Part shown: positions 12,815 through 25,053 of the stretch, piece after piece
How positions within the stretch are numbered: position 1 is the first letter of the stretch
Layout of the letters: every line of letters begins with the position of its first letter
Origin: Atkinsonella hypoxylon
Taxonomy: Eukaryota; Ascomycota; Sordariomycetes; Hypocreales; Clavicipitaceae
Length of the DNA stretch: 64,000 nucleotides
Direction: 5' to 3'
Assembly: GCA_000729835.1 (NCBI GenBank)
Contig: JFHB01000062.1
Span: 62,001 to 126,000 of the forward strand
Translations under genes and position numbers: made by a program
Notes under the pieces: model-generated
The model's input: only the letters and a program-made list of their open reading frames with translations
The model's database searches: none
What the model was told of the DNA's origin: nothing

Positions 12815-15800
12815 AAGGAACAGGCAAGGGAAAGAGCACAAGCCCTGAACGGGGTAGTGGTTCTAGTACACTAGCTACAGCTGCTACTAGCTTTCCTAGT
12901 CCAGCAAGGTCCCCCCCTCAGCCAGTAGATTCCTCTTCTAATGAAGAAGATTATACAGCTAAGAAGGCTCTAAAGGAAGCTAGATTAGCTTCTGAAAGAG
13001 TAGTGCAAGTCTATAATATATAAGCTAATCTAAAAGCTCAAATAGATAAGCAATAAGAGACCCTAAATAGATTTATTAGGCATAGTGAAGCAAAACAAAG
13101 CTAAAATAAAGGTAATATAGCTGATTTACTAAGTAAATTAGATACTATAATTACATCTATAGGTAATCTCTCTATAGGGTCTCCTAAAGCAGATCCTGTT
13201 ACTTCTAGGACTTCTAAAGTCTCTTTTGAAGCCCCTAAACCTTCTAGTTCTAATAGTGCTACTTTTCTGCCTGCTTTTAATAAAGGCACTATAAAAGAGC
13301 TAAATAAGAAGGTCCACTTAATTCTAGAGGCTGCTAAGCTAAAAGGCCCTAAAAATTTTAAACAGTAGAAGCAAGCTTTAACTATTTAATTTAGGGCCCT
13401 AGGATTCCCTTAATTTATTAATAATCCTAGTATAGCTAGTACATTAGTAGATTTAGAGCAAGCTATTATCCTTATAATTATAAGAGATAGTTGCCAATCT
13501 AGACCTTAAGCTGCTATAAGCTGGCATTAGTCCTCTGTAGATGCCTATAACGTTCTAGTTAGGCAATATTTGTAGAGTGCTGAAATACAACGTAGTACGC
13601 TATATGCTAGTTATTATAACTTATCGTTTTTGAACTATAAGGGATCTTTAGAGGCCTTTAATGCTAAATTTAATAATTTACTAGCTAGATTACAGCTCTA
13701 TAGTGTAGCTATTAATTCTATTAACTAAGTAAATCATTATATTGATGCTTTAAAGAAGACCTTCCCTAGCTAGGCTAAAAGGCAGCAATATTCTATTAGA
13801 GCTGCTAGAGCATAAGGTCTATCTGTAAAAATGCTGAATTTACAGTTCCTTATAGCTAACTTATTAGAAGAACAAAGAGATAAAAGCTCCTCTATATCTA
13901 AGGCTCTTAGTTATAAAGCTTCTAATTCTAATAGTTCTAATAATAATAAAGCTAACTAAGGAAAGAATCCTCCTAATTAGAAGAAGAATTCCGATTCTAA
14001 TTCTAACGATTCTAATGCCTCTAAAGATACAGATAAAGCCTCTAAGAATAAGAAGAAGTAGAAGGGCTGAAGAAGAAGTAATAAAAATTCTAGGAATAAG
14101 GATAGAGAAGCTGCTTTTGCTATAGGTTGTTATAACCTATCTACTAGCAACCAGGATACTATAGATTTCGATAGTGAATCTAGCAGTTCTAGTAGTAATA
14201 ATTCTTACGATTTAGATACAGAATCCACTACTAGTGATACTAGTACTACTAGTAATAATACCCCTTCTTTTAACTATTCTAATAGAATAATTAAAAACTC
14301 CTTACTATACAATACAGGTTCTACCTATTATATAGTTAACAATAAGGCATTTTTTAGGACTTTTAAGCCTCTAAAAAAGGGTAAAACTGCGCCTATTGCT
14401 ACTAGAGGAGGTCCTATTTATCCTAAAGGACAGGGAACTGCTGTATTCTAGGTACTAGTTAGTATAAATCCAGCTAAATACAGACCTTTAGCTCTAAAGG
14501 ATGCTCTATATTGCCTAGGTTTAAATACTAACCTAATTAGTAGTCTAAAGCACTATTTAATAGGGGGCACTCTCCTTAGAAATCAGCTATTTCTAGCTAA
14601 TAGAAGCTGCTGTAGGCTTCTAAATCCTAAAAAGTATAGTTTCTTTCTATAGCTTAAGGGGCAAGAGACCTCTAGAGTGTGTAAAAACCACGCAAATCTC
14701 TCTTATATAGGATTTACTAGCAATAGTTATAATAGCAGTTATAATGCTAGTTATCCTATAGAGGTTTAAATCCCTTAACAGCCTAGTTTTAATCCTAAGG
14801 AATATAGCTAAATTAAGGAATTATCTGATTTTAAAGAAGAAGATAATACTAATAACGATGTTATAGAGCTATTAGCCCTAGTTCCTAAACGGGCTCCTAG
14901 TTAGATTCCTTCTAATAATAGGGATTTAGAAGGTTTAAATCCTAAGTTGCTAGATATTAGAGGAAATAGCCGTCTAGATCCCTTAAACGAGGCTTGTAGT
15001 TCTTAAGAGATCTAGTAAGATAGAGAGCAACAGGAAGCTAGCTCTAATAATAATTCTAGTAGTAATCCTACTGCTTCTTCTTCCTATAAGAAGCTCCTAG
15101 AATTAGCTGCTACTTAGCACATTAGATTAGGGTATATAGGACTCCCTTTAATAAAGAAGACTGCTTCTATTACTAAAGGTATTCCTAATTTTACAAAAAT
15201 TAAGGAAAAGGATTTTAACTGCCTAGCTTACAACTAAGCTAAAGCTGTTAGAAGACCTAGCAAGCATACTATTCCTAACCCCCCTAGATATTTAGATATT
15301 ATAGAGGGAGATACCGTTAAAATAGAGCCTATACTGCACAATAAGAGGCCTCTAGTTCTTTTTCTAATTAATAGAAAATCACGGTATAAGTGGTCTTTTA
15401 ATCTAGCTAATAAAGAGGGTTCTACTCTCTATAGCTGTATTAAAGGCTTCTTTAAGGAATTAAAGAACTAGTATAACTGCTACCCTAAACACCTTTATTT
15501 TAATAGTAGTACAGAAATTAATACTAGGTTGTAAGCTTAGCTATCTTCTAAGGGTATTTACTTTAGCACCTCTTGCCTCTATATTTATAAACAGAATAGG
15601 CTAATAGAGAGAGCTATAAGGGTACTTCTAGACCGTTTACGTGCTACTCTACAGTAGTTACAATTACCTCTATATCTATAGTCTTACATCCTTCCTGCTA
15701 TAGTGAATTTAGTTAATACTACTGCGAATAGCACTAAACCACTAAGTCTTAAACAGCTATATCTAGCTAATTTAGAGCCTTCTAAGACCTATAAGCCTGA

Positions 15801-18003
15801 TTTTACTAAAATAAGGGCTATAGGCTCCTATTGCGAAGTTCTAATTCCTTTAGAATAGAGATCTAGGTTGCAGAAGCTAGCTAAAAGAACTATTCCTAGT
15901 AGACTTTTAGCTACACTAGGTTCTAATGTATATTTAATATATATCCCCTCTAAACGAGCTGTTATAAAGACTAGCTTCGTTAAAATTATAGAAGGAATAG
16001 GTCCTATTTCATAGGGCATCCCTAAGGTTCCTATTAGTTCTATAATGGATAATCCTTTAGAGGGAGAAATCGATAACCAGCAGTTAGTAGATAATTATAC
16101 TCCTAAATATCCTTATTCTAGTTATCTAGATGTGCTGAATTATCCACTAGAACCTATAGAAAATTAAGCTCTTCTACTAAGTAACTCTATAGAAGCTGTA
16201 GAGGCCCCTAAAGCCTCTATATCTATAGAAGCCCCTTAGGCTAATATAGAACCTATAGAAGCTAAAGCTGATGCTGATGCTATAGATTTAAATAGAGACA
16301 TATTTTCCTTAATTAAGGATCTATGCTTTAAGGCTAAGACTAAAGCAGCTATTACTTCTAATAGCAAGGATAAACTTCCTAATACATAGAAGCAAGCCCT
16401 AAAAAGCTCTGCTAAGCAGCATTAGATAGAAGCTACCTATAGCGAATTTAAGCAGCTATTAGCTGCTAGAACCTTTAAATTTATAGGGAAAGACTAAGTA
16501 CCTAAGGGCTAAAGAGTTCTAAAGAATAGGCTTATTTACAGGCTTAAAAAGGATAAAGAAAATAATCCTATTAAATATAAGGCCTGCCTTGTTGCTAAGG
16601 GATTTATGCAAATAGAAGGTTAAGACTATCTAGAGACCTTTACTGCAACTAGTATTCCTCCTAGCTAGCGTATATTATTAGCTCTTACAGCTTTTAATAA
16701 CTAGGAAGTTAAGTAAATCGACTTTATAGAAGCGTTTCTAAATAGCAAGCTAAAGGAAGCTATTTATATAGAAATCCTAGATAGATTCGTTGAATTTGCA
16801 GAAGCAACGCTATTAGTAGCTAAGCTACTAAAAAGCTGTAATTATAAGCCCTCTAAAGAGTAAGTAATTAAGCTAGAAAAATCCCTCTATAGTCTAAAGC
16901 AAAGTCCTAGAGAATAGCAGTAAATTCTAATAGAATTACTTTAAAAGCATAGATTTAAACCTCTTATATTAGACCCAGCAGTCTTTTATAACCCAGCTAC
17001 ATCTACGTATATTGCTACTTATGTAGATAACTGTCTTCTAATTAGGCCTAATTTACAATATATTAATAAGCTTAAAAAGCTACTAAATTAAGCTTATCTA
17101 ATAGAAGATAGAGGACCAGCAGAATTCTTTCTAGGTGTATAAATCACCTATAATAGGTCTAAAAGGTCTATTAAAATCCACTAATCTTAATACATCCTTA
17201 AAGCCCTAGAAAGATTTAAAATGCTAAATGCTAAGCTAGCTTCTATCCCTATACAGCTAGGAATTCTAAAGCAACTAGTTATAAAACTCCTCTTAAAATC
17301 CAATTATAAGCTTTATTAGAGCATAATAGGCACTATAATATACCTAATGTTGCTAACTAGGGCTGATATTGCTTTTTCTGTTTAGTAGCTATTAACCTTC
17401 CTAGCTAAGCCCTATATAGAGCACCTAAACGCCTCTAAGTACCTCTTAAGGTACTTAAGTAGTACTAGAAGCTTTACTATTATTTATAAGTATTCTATAC
17501 CACTAGGGTCCTCTTCTAAAGCTTCTAGCTCTAAAGAAGTACTTAAGACCCTCCTTAGTTATTACAATAGCGATTTTGCTAGTAATAAAGTCTCTTCTAA
17601 ATTAACCTATACTTATCTATATAAGCTAGCTAGTGGACCTATTAGCTGGAAATCGAAGAAAGCTAGTACTATTGCTCTTTCTACATTAGAAGCAGAATCT
17701 AATGTATTATCTAAAGCTATTAGGGAATTAGAGTAGCTCTACAGCCTTTTTAAGGAGATAAAGCTGCCTTTAACCCCTCCTATTCCTATTAGGTGTAATA
17801 ATTAAGGCGCTATAGTTACTGCTTACAACCTAACGTTATATAGTAGAACTAAGCACACCCTTTTGAAGTTTAACTACATTAGGGAAAAGATTCGTAAAGG
17901 TATAGCTAAGGTTAGTTATATTAATATAAATTAGATACTAGTAGATAGCCTAACTAAGCCTCTTACTATTTAAAAGCATTAACAATTTATTAAGTTACTA
18001 GAG
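12815..18003 (+). pseudogene. gag-pol of Copia copy B
   Basis: One frame can be followed from about 12,815 to 18,000 if TAG/TAA are read as Gln or Trp. Gag runs to about 14,100 and shows a coiled-coil-like, Ser-rich part without a clear CCHC knuckle. A protease-like segment lies near 14,310, integrase at about 15,120-16,000, RT at about 16,560-17,450 (LVAKGFMQIEGQDYLETF) and RNase H at about 17,640-17,990 (TLEAES, RTKHTLLKF). The RT catalytic box reads YVDN rather than YVDD near 17,018-17,031, explained by one G-to-A change. Many stops make it inactive. Confidence 0.88.
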
Positions 18004-18276
18004 CTTTCTAGCTAGCTTATAAAAGCAATAAAAACACTTAAAAAATCGAAAAGTAATAAAAAATAGTTAAAAATTAATAACAACAAAAACAATTAACAAC
18101 AACTAGTTATATTCAACTATAACTACCCTAGAATTACTGGAATTAGTTATATTATTAGTTATATTATTTAGTTCTATTATTAGTACTGTATTTCGTTAGT
18201 TAATTCTAACTTAGATATTCTTTAAAGGAGCTAAGTTGCTTATAGAACTAGTTACTTCTTATATTTCTAGAGGGAG

Positions 18277-18968
18277 TGTTAAAAATAAGCTACCCTATAT
18301 AGCCTATTTTTATGCCTACTAGTTGCTCTATTACGTAACCCTTATTAGGTCTTGTTACGTTGATTTTTAGTAGAGATATTGTTGTTACTAGATGTAAACA
18401 TCTAGATTTAACTAAGGCAAAGTTGCCTAATCTATAGTTAACTTTAACTGCGATTTTCTCTACAACTAGCAATAGTAGAAATTCAAGAAGTATACTATTT
18501 AAAAGCTAAGAATTAGGGCTATTTAATAGTATAATTATTGGATAGAGTTGCTTATAAGGGTTGCTTGTTATTAGTGAAATTTATTAAATTGTGTACATAA
18601 GCGTCTCGTTTATATAGCCGTAAGTCGATTTTTTTGTTTTTATATAGTAAATCTTTTTGCGGAAATTATAAAGTAGCCTACGAGCCCCTTCTAGCAACTA
18701 CAGCTCGCCGATATAGTTAGAGGGTCTATAAGGGATTAGAAAGATTCGAGATTCTACTCTCACTGTTCGTTACAGCGCTCTTAATATAAAGATACCACTA
18801 TTACAGTTATCTATTGCCTCTACGTGATCTATACTATACACTACAGCTTGATTTAGGCCGCTGCTGCTTCCACTACGTGATAATTGCTAGGAGCAATTAC
18901 AGGTGCTAAATCTAAGAGACCACTACCCTCTTAGATATCTAGTCCTGTAATCCCTATTATTTTCAATA
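18277..18968 (+). repeat. 3' LTR of Copia copy B
   Basis: Begins TGTTAAAAATAAGC directly after the purine-rich tract and ends TTTTCAATA. It aligns over its whole length with 11167-11860. Confidence 0.9.
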
Positions 18969-19599
18969 GCCTTATTAATAATTCTATTAATCTACCTCTA
19001 CACCTACTATACTATAGAAGCGTTAACAGTATTCTAGTAAGAAGGTAGTTCTACTAGCTTAGGTTAGTTGTATAATTTAAGCTGTTTATTAATAAATTTA
19101 TAGTAAGTAAGATAAAGTAGTAGGCTTCTTTTCTTTTAAGGCATAAGATCCCTTTTTTAAATCTAGAAATCTAGATTTTAGCGGTAAAATTTATAGAATT
19201 AGTGTATAGTTTTAAGTTCTTTATTAGTAAAAGGAATATAATTCCTTCTACTAAGCTCCTTCTAAAGTTACTCTATCTTAGATATTATAATTTTAGCTTT
19301 TTAAGCTTAAGGAGGGTTAGTAACAATTAGAAGCAATTGCTACTACTTATTACAGTAGGATCTAACGTAGGTTTGTTAGAAGTAACAATAGGTTGTTAGA
19401 TTTAATAGGTTATACAATAAATCGTAAGAGGAGTTATAAGAGCTTCTGTAAGGAGTATCTAGAAATAGTGTTCTAGTGAATAATTGTTGATTGTTCAATC
19501 TAACTACCTAAGTGTTGCTTCTGACTACTTATACATAATTGCGGTCACGTGCACTAGTGACCTGCGGGTCTGTAGGATTATCCCGTAACAACCTATATC
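18969..19599. other. AT-rich decayed sequence, unassigned
   Basis: No reading frame or recognisable retroelement motif was found. A short GC-richer patch near 19,540-19,590 (around GTCACGTGCACTAGTGACC) is not obviously part of the neighbouring elements. Confidence 0.4.
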
Positions 19600-20765
19600 C
19601 CTATAATACAGTAATAAAAGTAATTAAACCTCTATATAGAATTGCTAAAGCAGGTATATATTAGTGGTTTATATACTTTTACTACTACTGTAATAACTTA
19701 AATATAGTTACATTAATATACAACCCCTGCTTACTAATATTAAATAACAATAACTACTTTAGAATTGTTAGAATGTAGACTAACAATACACTAGAACTAA
19801 GCAATAGAACCTTCTTTAACTATAAGGAATCTAAACTGTAGAAGGCTAATTTTACTATAAAGCTAAAGTAGAGCCTAACAGCAGAAATACTACTAATTTT
19901 TAATAGATATATATTAACTAAATCTAATAATAGCACTTTAACTCTTTACTAGAAAGGTTAAAGCAAGAGGATTTAACCTATTAATACTACTAGTAGTAAT
20001 ATAGATTTAATAAAATAATAGTACATTAAGTAATAAGCTAACAGCACGTACATTACTATAATCTATTAACTAGAAGCTGCATTTAACCTTTCTATTGCTA
20101 TATAATAGTAAGATATTATAATTAACAATATTAAGTAACTAAATAAAAGGCTTTAATAGCAGATTAATAACTAAACCTATAGATTATAATATATCTTAAT
20201 AGACCTTCTCTCTGCTAAATTATATATATTTATTAATAGATTCTTTATAAATAATAAAGATTTAAGCTTCTAGATAGAATATATAATTATTCTAGGCAAT
20301 AAAGAAGCTTATAAAGAGAATACTAAATTTATAATAAAAGGCAACATTATTATATATAGCTTTATTAAAAGCAAAAGAGTTATAAGGAGCGTACTTACAT
20401 TAGAACTATACAGTATAGTGCAAGGCGTAAATATATTGCATACTATTAGCACTACGTTAAATATAGTAATAAAGCAGCTATAGATACTGCTAATTCTACT
20501 AGTAGTCTATATAGATTTATTCTTATTGTATAAATATTTTATAAAGCTTAGTATAATAAAGGAAAAGAGATTAATAATTAACATTATAGCACTACATTAA
20601 TTATATAAAAGGCGTAAAATTAACGAAATCTATTAGATTAATAGTAAAGATAATATCGCTAATTTAATAACAAAAGTAACGTTAAATAAGACTCTTAAAT
20701 CCTTTATTAATAACAATAAGGCTAATATATAGGTAGAAAGCTAGGTAAAGAGACCTATAAATTAA
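19600..20765 (+). pseudogene. Copia-type RT/RNase H remnant, second family
   Basis: Reading TAG/TAA as Gln/Trp gives a continuous plus-strand translation with fungal Copia C-terminal motifs. These include a KRVTRSVLALELYS-like segment (about 20,370-20,410), IKEKRLIINIIAL (about 20,556-20,595) and KDNIANLITK (about 20,645-20,680), ending at a stop at 20,763-20,765. The protein differs from the 11-19 kb family, so this is a separate Copia lineage. RIP-like stops are abundant and no LTRs were recognised. Confidence 0.75.
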
Positions 20766-21289
20766 TGCAGAAGGATATTAGATTTATTGTTGTTTATTTC
20801 TTTAATCTATTTCGTTATTACTATAACTATTAGAGTTACTTTACTAGCACAATAAAAAGAGAGACTGCTAGTATTAAAATCGTTATAACTCTATTGTGCA
20901 ATTCTAGCACCTATATAGGTAGATACAACCGCTAATTAGTTGCATCTGCACATTAGTCTCCACTTATATCGGGGTTGCTAATACCCCTTAATTCCCCCTT
21001 TACATAACACTATACTTAAGGTATATAAGGCATCTAACAGGGTATATAATGTAGCCTCTTTTGCTAGTTAGATATAACTCCTAGATAACTAAATTTAAAC
21101 CTCTTTGATGTAAATACTAGTGCACTAGTGAACTGGTTGTAGGGCTGACTCGAAGGAGTATAAATTTAACCCTTGGTCTCCCAACATATTATAAAAGCCT
21201 TAAATTTAGATATTTACTAATACTTCCTACAACACTAATCCTAATAACTTAAAATCGTTTAGAGGTTTTATACTTTTAATTAATAATAT
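20766..21289. other. AT-rich non-coding stretch between Copia remnants
   Basis: No gene is seen. A slightly GC-richer segment near 20,930-21,180 interrupts the AT-rich background and may be flanking DNA or an LTR piece. Confidence 0.4.
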
Positions 21290-21659
21290 ACCTATATCCT
21301 AGTTATTAAAACGCTAATTAATAGTTGCAAAATTAACTACTAAAGCAGAATATATAGTATACTTATTAGCAGCAAGTTATCTTTAGTAGGTAATATAAGC
21401 TTTAACTAATCTTTAAGTTAAATTCAATAAACTAATCCTATTTTACAACAATAAACTAGCGATATCCCTTATAAACAACCTAAAGATTAACTCTTAAACA
21501 AAACATATTAACGTTTATTATTATTTTATATAAGAACAGAATAGTATTAATTATAACATTAAATATATCGCTTCTAAGGACAATTTAGCAGATATTTATA
21601 CTAAAGCTCTACTACAACTAATACTTCACGATATTATAATAAGGCTAGGATTAATGTAA
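21290..21659 (+). pseudogene. Copia RNase H remnant, third family
   Basis: The plus-strand translation, with stops read as Gln/Trp, shows the classical Copia RNase H order: LTTKAEYIVYLLAA, then FYNNKLAISLINN, TKHINVYYYF, and DNLADIYTKAL, ending GLM before TAA (21,657-21,659). A purine-rich AAAATAGGGGG follows at 21,671. Only the 3' end of the element is present. Confidence 0.82.
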
Positions 21660-21681
21660 TAACACAATATAAAATAGGGGG

Positions 21682-21850
21682 TGTATTAAGGGAGGCACAA
21701 GCGGATTACATTACTATATCGTTAACGTCATAGATAATAATTAAGAGCAGGAACAGACCAACTTATTTATGTATAAATAAGTTCAGCGTTATCGAGATTC
21801 TAATTCTCTTCTTCTTCCTACAATAATCAATTTACTTTTCTTGATTCCTT
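21682..21850 (+). repeat. Partial or complete 3' LTR of the third Copia remnant
   Basis: TGTATTAAGGGAGGC starts directly after the polypurine tract at 21,671-21,681, the position expected of a 3' LTR. The right end could not be fixed. Composition returns to about 50% GC at roughly 21,850-21,880, so the LTR probably ends there. Confidence 0.55.
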
Positions 21851-22538
21851 TTACATAAGTTAGCGTGCAACTCTAGATTTCCTGAGCCGTGTCTATAAAA
21901 CCACCTCCGCCACGAAAATGCCACTTCTTTGCGGCTCCTTTAGACTTCAAAAACGTCTGGTTCTTTTCCTCCCAGCAGCTGCGAACACGTACAATACCCA
22001 TCATCGCATTTTTTATGAAATATCATTGCACAGTCTGGTATCTCAATATGATTAGTCAGGCAGGCTAGGGGTCATAGCACCGTATTGGGCCTAGTGGGAA
22101 AATTTTTGCTTCCCGAGTTATGCGTCCGTTGGGGGCCCAAAAGATTGAGACGAACTCGTAAAATCAGGGTCTACGGAGCACGTACCCCTCTCTCCCTGTA
22201 GCTGTATCTGCCGGATCCACTTTTCGATCCCTCACATCGCTAACTATGACGCCGGTACGGAATAGAGAAAGAAACATTCCCATCCGATAAGGATTCACAC
22301 ACAAAAGTACCGGGTACTGTATTTTCACCAGCTACATTAACAGCAAGAGCTCTATATCGCGTCGTGCCATTTTTGGCATATTTAGAGCCGACCCTGGGCT
22401 GTTAAGTGGTAAAGACCGTGGTTAACATCACTGTTGTCATTGACGAATTCGTCCTCGACGTCGCTATGGATAACTACCTTCCAAGTAAATAGACTTGGTA
22501 ACTATCGTCTCCTCTGCTGCTTCAATAAAATCCTCAAC
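21851..22538. other. Transition from RIP-affected DNA to gene space; no gene seen
   Basis: GC content rises sharply. No coding frame with conserved content was found on either strand. The part nearest 22,538 is the 3' flank of the SidF-like gene. Confidence 0.5.
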
Positions 22539-24257
22539 CTACAACTCTGGTCCGTCCCAAAAGTCACGTCGTAGCTTGACGAACCAGGCTTGTTTATGAG
22601 GGAACGAGACCTGCTTCTCTTTGGAGAACCCACAAGCATCCAAGTGTTTCATAATCCTAGAATGGAGTAAGCAGGGTGTCCTCAACAATAAAAGAGGATT
22701 AAAAAAGGGTCAATGAGCAAGACGGGCATACCGTTTGTTGTCGACTCTAGGCTCTAAACAAACATTCATGGTCCTGTAATCCGACGTGAAGCACCAGTGA
22801 ACGAGGCTCGTCAGCCACGCCGCCACTCGTCCCCTTGACCACTCCTCTCCTACCATAATGTGAATACCGCGATCCCAATCTTCCACTTCACCGCCCACAT
22901 GGCGTCCCAAAATGTCCTCCTTCACCCAGTACAGCTCGAAAAAGCCAAAGGGAACACCGTCCCACAGACCAATGACTGGGAAAGAGTGCTTGGAGCACAA
23001 GCTTGTTTCTAGATAGTCAGATGCGTAATCGCCCCAAAACTCTCTGACGCGGGGAATCTGGAACCACGACTGCAACAGCTCTTTGTCGGTCAAGGAACAA
23101 AGCTGGTCCTGCGCCGGCGGACTTGGGCCAACCGGGCCGAGATAGGGCACCGGTTGTGGCGCGCATGATGCGACACGGAACGACAGATACTGCTCCATAC
23201 TTTTGATGTAGCGGGTGTAAAACACTTCTCCCATCCGGGGCGGTTTCGGCCGGAGGGGATGTCGTATATTGTTGGTGTAGATGTAATGCAGCGGAGGCGG
23301 AGGGTAGTACGTTGGTAGATGCGATGACGAGAAGCAGGGTCCGATGGGGAAGCTGGGCGTGGCAGAGAGCGCAGTAGGCATTGGGGATCCAGGAACATCT
23401 GCTACCAAGTGGGAGCCGCCCGTTGACCTTGGGAACCCTCCGCTGGGCGAGCGGGAATGCAGATGCCTTTGCGTTTCTTCTCTCGGTGACTCGGGCCGGC
23501 TTGTGTTGGGAGAGCCAGACTCGGCCAGGGCCGCAGACGCAGACTGGCCTACGGGCTGTAGTGTGAAGAGAAACAAGTTCGCGGGCGTTTGCCAAAACAT
23601 GCGCTTCCACACAAACATGTTGGCCCATCCCTCGCCGTTGCCATCGACGCTCATCCCGACGGTGGTGTCTTCGGAGGCGATCAATCCCATTCTCTCGAGC
23701 TTAGGAATGAGGTTGCGGCCGCGGAGAACGCCATTCCTCTTGATCTGTATCTTCCATTCCCCTCGGGGCTTTGCTTCGGCTGGGGTATTTCTACATGCCG
23801 CCGTATCCAAACCACGATCCGGCTCCGGTTGTTGAAAATACCAGTACAGCGTGATCCAGAGCATCATGGCAATTTCCCTCGTGGGACTCACCGCCGGCTT
23901 GAACTCCGCATTCGAAGGCATGGAAATGGATGATATGAACAATGTGTCGTTTTGGAGTGTCGGTGTATGAAACGGTCTGATGCGTGTTTTTGGTTTTGAG
24001 TGCGCATTGGCATCTTGGTTCGCCGTTTCAACGTCCCCGACTGCTTGGAGCTTGTCATTGCGTTCAATGCTGCTCGCATTGCTGTTGTATGGTTCAAACT
24101 CGGCTTTCTCCTCCTCCGTATGAAGCACCGTCATCCAACCGACAGGGTACGGGTGAAGCAGATTGTCGTGATCATGACTGCGGAATCCCATGCCTCCAAA
24201 GACAGGGGTGACTGTGAATTTTTTGCCATCGGGCAAATGCAGGATCTGAGGAGTCAT
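22539..24257 (-). CDS. sidF: SidF-like hydroxyornithine acyltransferase (siderophore biosynthesis)
   Basis: Predicted exons are 22732-24257 and 22539-22656 with a 75-nt intron (GTATGC...TCTAG), giving 547 residues. Without splicing, the frame stops 10 codons after PRVDN. The second exon adds the family tail with FSKEKQVSFPHKQAWF. The N-terminus (LPDG, VTPVFGG) and the C-terminal MbtK/IucB-type GNAT domain (SFPVIGLWDG, WDRGIHIMVGEEW, LEPRVDN) match fungal SidF. SidF transfers anhydromevalonyl from CoA to N5-hydroxyornithine for fusarinine siderophores, while the related SidL transfers acetyl. The last residues (GPEL) are not a peroxisomal PTS1, so a SidL-like cytosolic role is possible. No other siderophore gene is in the window. 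The start is the ATG before the LPDG segment. Confidence 0.85.
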
Positions 24258-25053
24258 CTCTGAGCCGACAGAAGACCTCAGCGTTGAGGTCTTTTTCTTC
24301 TTACTCCAGGCGGGAGCTTCTTTTCTCTCCTCGTTCTGTCACGTCCTCTACCCTTGGATGTAATTGAACTTGTAGGGGATTCGTGAGTTGATGATAAATC
24401 GACTGGATCTTTCTACGTCTATAGCTTCGATAAAGCCTCAGTACGCTTTCGTATGACGAATGCGGGGCAAACACCAGCTTGTCAAGTGGGGTGGATGAGT
24501 GAGGAGTGAGTGATCGGGTCCGGGTTTACTTTGACAACTCACAACGCGCCTTTATAACAGCTTCGCCTTGGCCAGGTTTCGATCTCAGCTGAGGCAATCA
24601 ATTTCTCGGAATAACAGATATGGAACAAGTGTAGTGTAGCGCCGTTACGCAAAGCTTCGATCTGCCCGGTGCAACCCGGCCCAAGAGAGGCATGTCCGGC
24701 TACTACCGAGCGCGTGGTTGCCCACGCCGTCAAATCAGGTGCTTTGCGTTTGCGATGTCATGACAAACGTCATATCGGGCATTGGACCATCCAGTGAGCT
24801 CAGTCGTAGGAAGGCGGCAAGCGTGGCGTGAGGGTGGGCTGATGGATGCTCCGAGATCTACATCTAGTGGATCAGAAGGGGAAGAAACGAACCATGGAAC
24901 TCATATCTAGAACAAATCAACAACATGCTGAATGAGAAATGTGACTATGCTACCGAGGCCGCTAAACGGCTCGACTTCCGCCATGAGACCAGATCGCGGC
25001 CGACTGCGCAGGATGACCCGACTATCAATGATAATGTAAAGCCCAATCTCCGT
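24258..25053. other. Intergenic: SidF-like promoter and MCU 3' flank
   Basis: No supported gene. The 24,258-24,400 part is the promoter-proximal region of the SidF-like gene. Confidence 0.5.
24392..24397 (+). promoter_or_regulatory. Candidate GATA-factor site upstream of the SidF-like gene
   Basis: TGATAA lies about 135 bp upstream of the SidF-like ATG. Fungal siderophore genes are repressed by GATA factors of the SreA type, which bind HGATAR-like sites. One hexamer is weak evidence and could occur by chance. Confidence 0.25.

Larger units (their letters stand above)
11167..18968 (+). mobile_element. Full-length Copia LTR retrotransposon copy B, RIP-degraded
   Basis: Two same-orientation LTRs (about 692-694 bp) bound a 6.4-kb interior. 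A candidate primer-binding segment GGTTATAAGCCC follows the 5' LTR (11861), and a purine-rich tract CTAGAGGGAG precedes the 3' LTR (18267-18276). The interior encodes gag, protease, integrase, RT and RNase H in the Copia order. The two LTRs differ mostly by transitions. I found no convincing target-site duplication (CTAGG on the left against GCCTT or ATAGC on the right). Confidence 0.9.

Noticed and set aside
11162..18973. Target-site duplication of Copia copy B
   Set aside because: Flanks CTAGG and GCCTT/ATAGC do not match, even allowing RIP transitions.
23017..24263. Several overlapping frames on both strands in the SidF-like exon
   Set aside because: They are antisense or shifted shadows of a GC-rich exon that carries the conserved acyltransferase motifs.
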